The position numbers and the translations under genes are program-made. From NCBI GenBank assembly GCA_031553435.1, contig JAVBLQ010000136.1, positions 1 through 13,867 on the forward strand: 13,867 nucleotides of DNA. The letters run 5' to 3'. The notes below the pieces were generated by a model. It worked only from the letters and a program-made list of their open reading frames with translations, made no database searches and had not been told where the DNA came from. Below, in pieces: positions 13,847 through 13,867 of the stretch (position 1 is the first letter of the stretch; each line of letters begins with the position of its first letter). The stretch comes from JAVBLQ01 sp031553435. Its GTDB lineage: Bacteria; Bacteroidota; Bacteroidia; Bacteroidales; Azobacteroidaceae.

Positions 13847-13867
13847 TGTAATTTAGAACTGTTTAAG

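Overview
The window reads as chromosome of an anaerobic, fermentative member of the Bacteroidales (Bacteroidota). The evidence is the AT-rich intergenic DNA, repeated matches to the Bacteroidota housekeeping promoter (TTTG / TAnnTTTG), SusD-like-phylum style lipoproteins with an acidic stretch after the lipobox cysteine, an ECF sigma factor followed by an anti-sigma-like membrane protein, and a [FeFe]-hydrogenase of the group B type common in gut Bacteroidales. The species cannot be named from this sequence.

Layout, left to right. Positions 1-74 (minus) hold the first 24 codons of a gene cut by the window edge. It encodes a P-loop start that matches HydF, the GTPase scaffold of [FeFe]-hydrogenase maturation; it is easy to miss because it is so short. 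Positions 75-297 hold the hydF promoter region and two hairpins. Positions 298-3063 (minus) encode a large surface lipoprotein with two collagen-like Gly-X-Y blocks. It is divergent from a HTH/S24 (LexA/CI-like) repressor at 3361-3999; the AT-rich region between them carries direct repeats and a palindrome that look like operators. mltG (peptidoglycan lytic transglycosylase) converges on the repressor gene, and a terminator hairpin overlaps both stop codons. A tRNA-Ser(GCU) with its own promoter and terminator follows, then a SAM-dependent methyltransferase and a DUF486 small membrane protein.

The core of the window is the hydrogenase operon at 6661-10591: a group B [FeFe]-hydrogenase overlapping by 17 nt a single 827-residue gene in which the two radical-SAM maturases HydE and HydG are fused in frame. 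The junction between the two halves is built from degenerate copies of an 8-bp repeat (consensus RTGCCAAT). Together with hydF at the left edge, the window contains all three H-cluster maturases and the enzyme they mature, but in two separate, oppositely oriented units about 6.6 kb apart. HydE and HydG make parts of the 2Fe subcluster, HydF carries it, and HydA receives it to make or consume H2 with ferredoxin.

The right part (10623-13731, minus strand) is a three-gene operon: ECF sigma factor, a protein with one inner-membrane helix plus a C-terminal outer-membrane-type beta-barrel, and an LVIVD beta-propeller lipoprotein. It looks like a self-contained envelope signalling unit. The best candidates for something new are the HydE-HydG fusion with its repeat-derived linker, and the repressor/collagen-like-lipoprotein pair.
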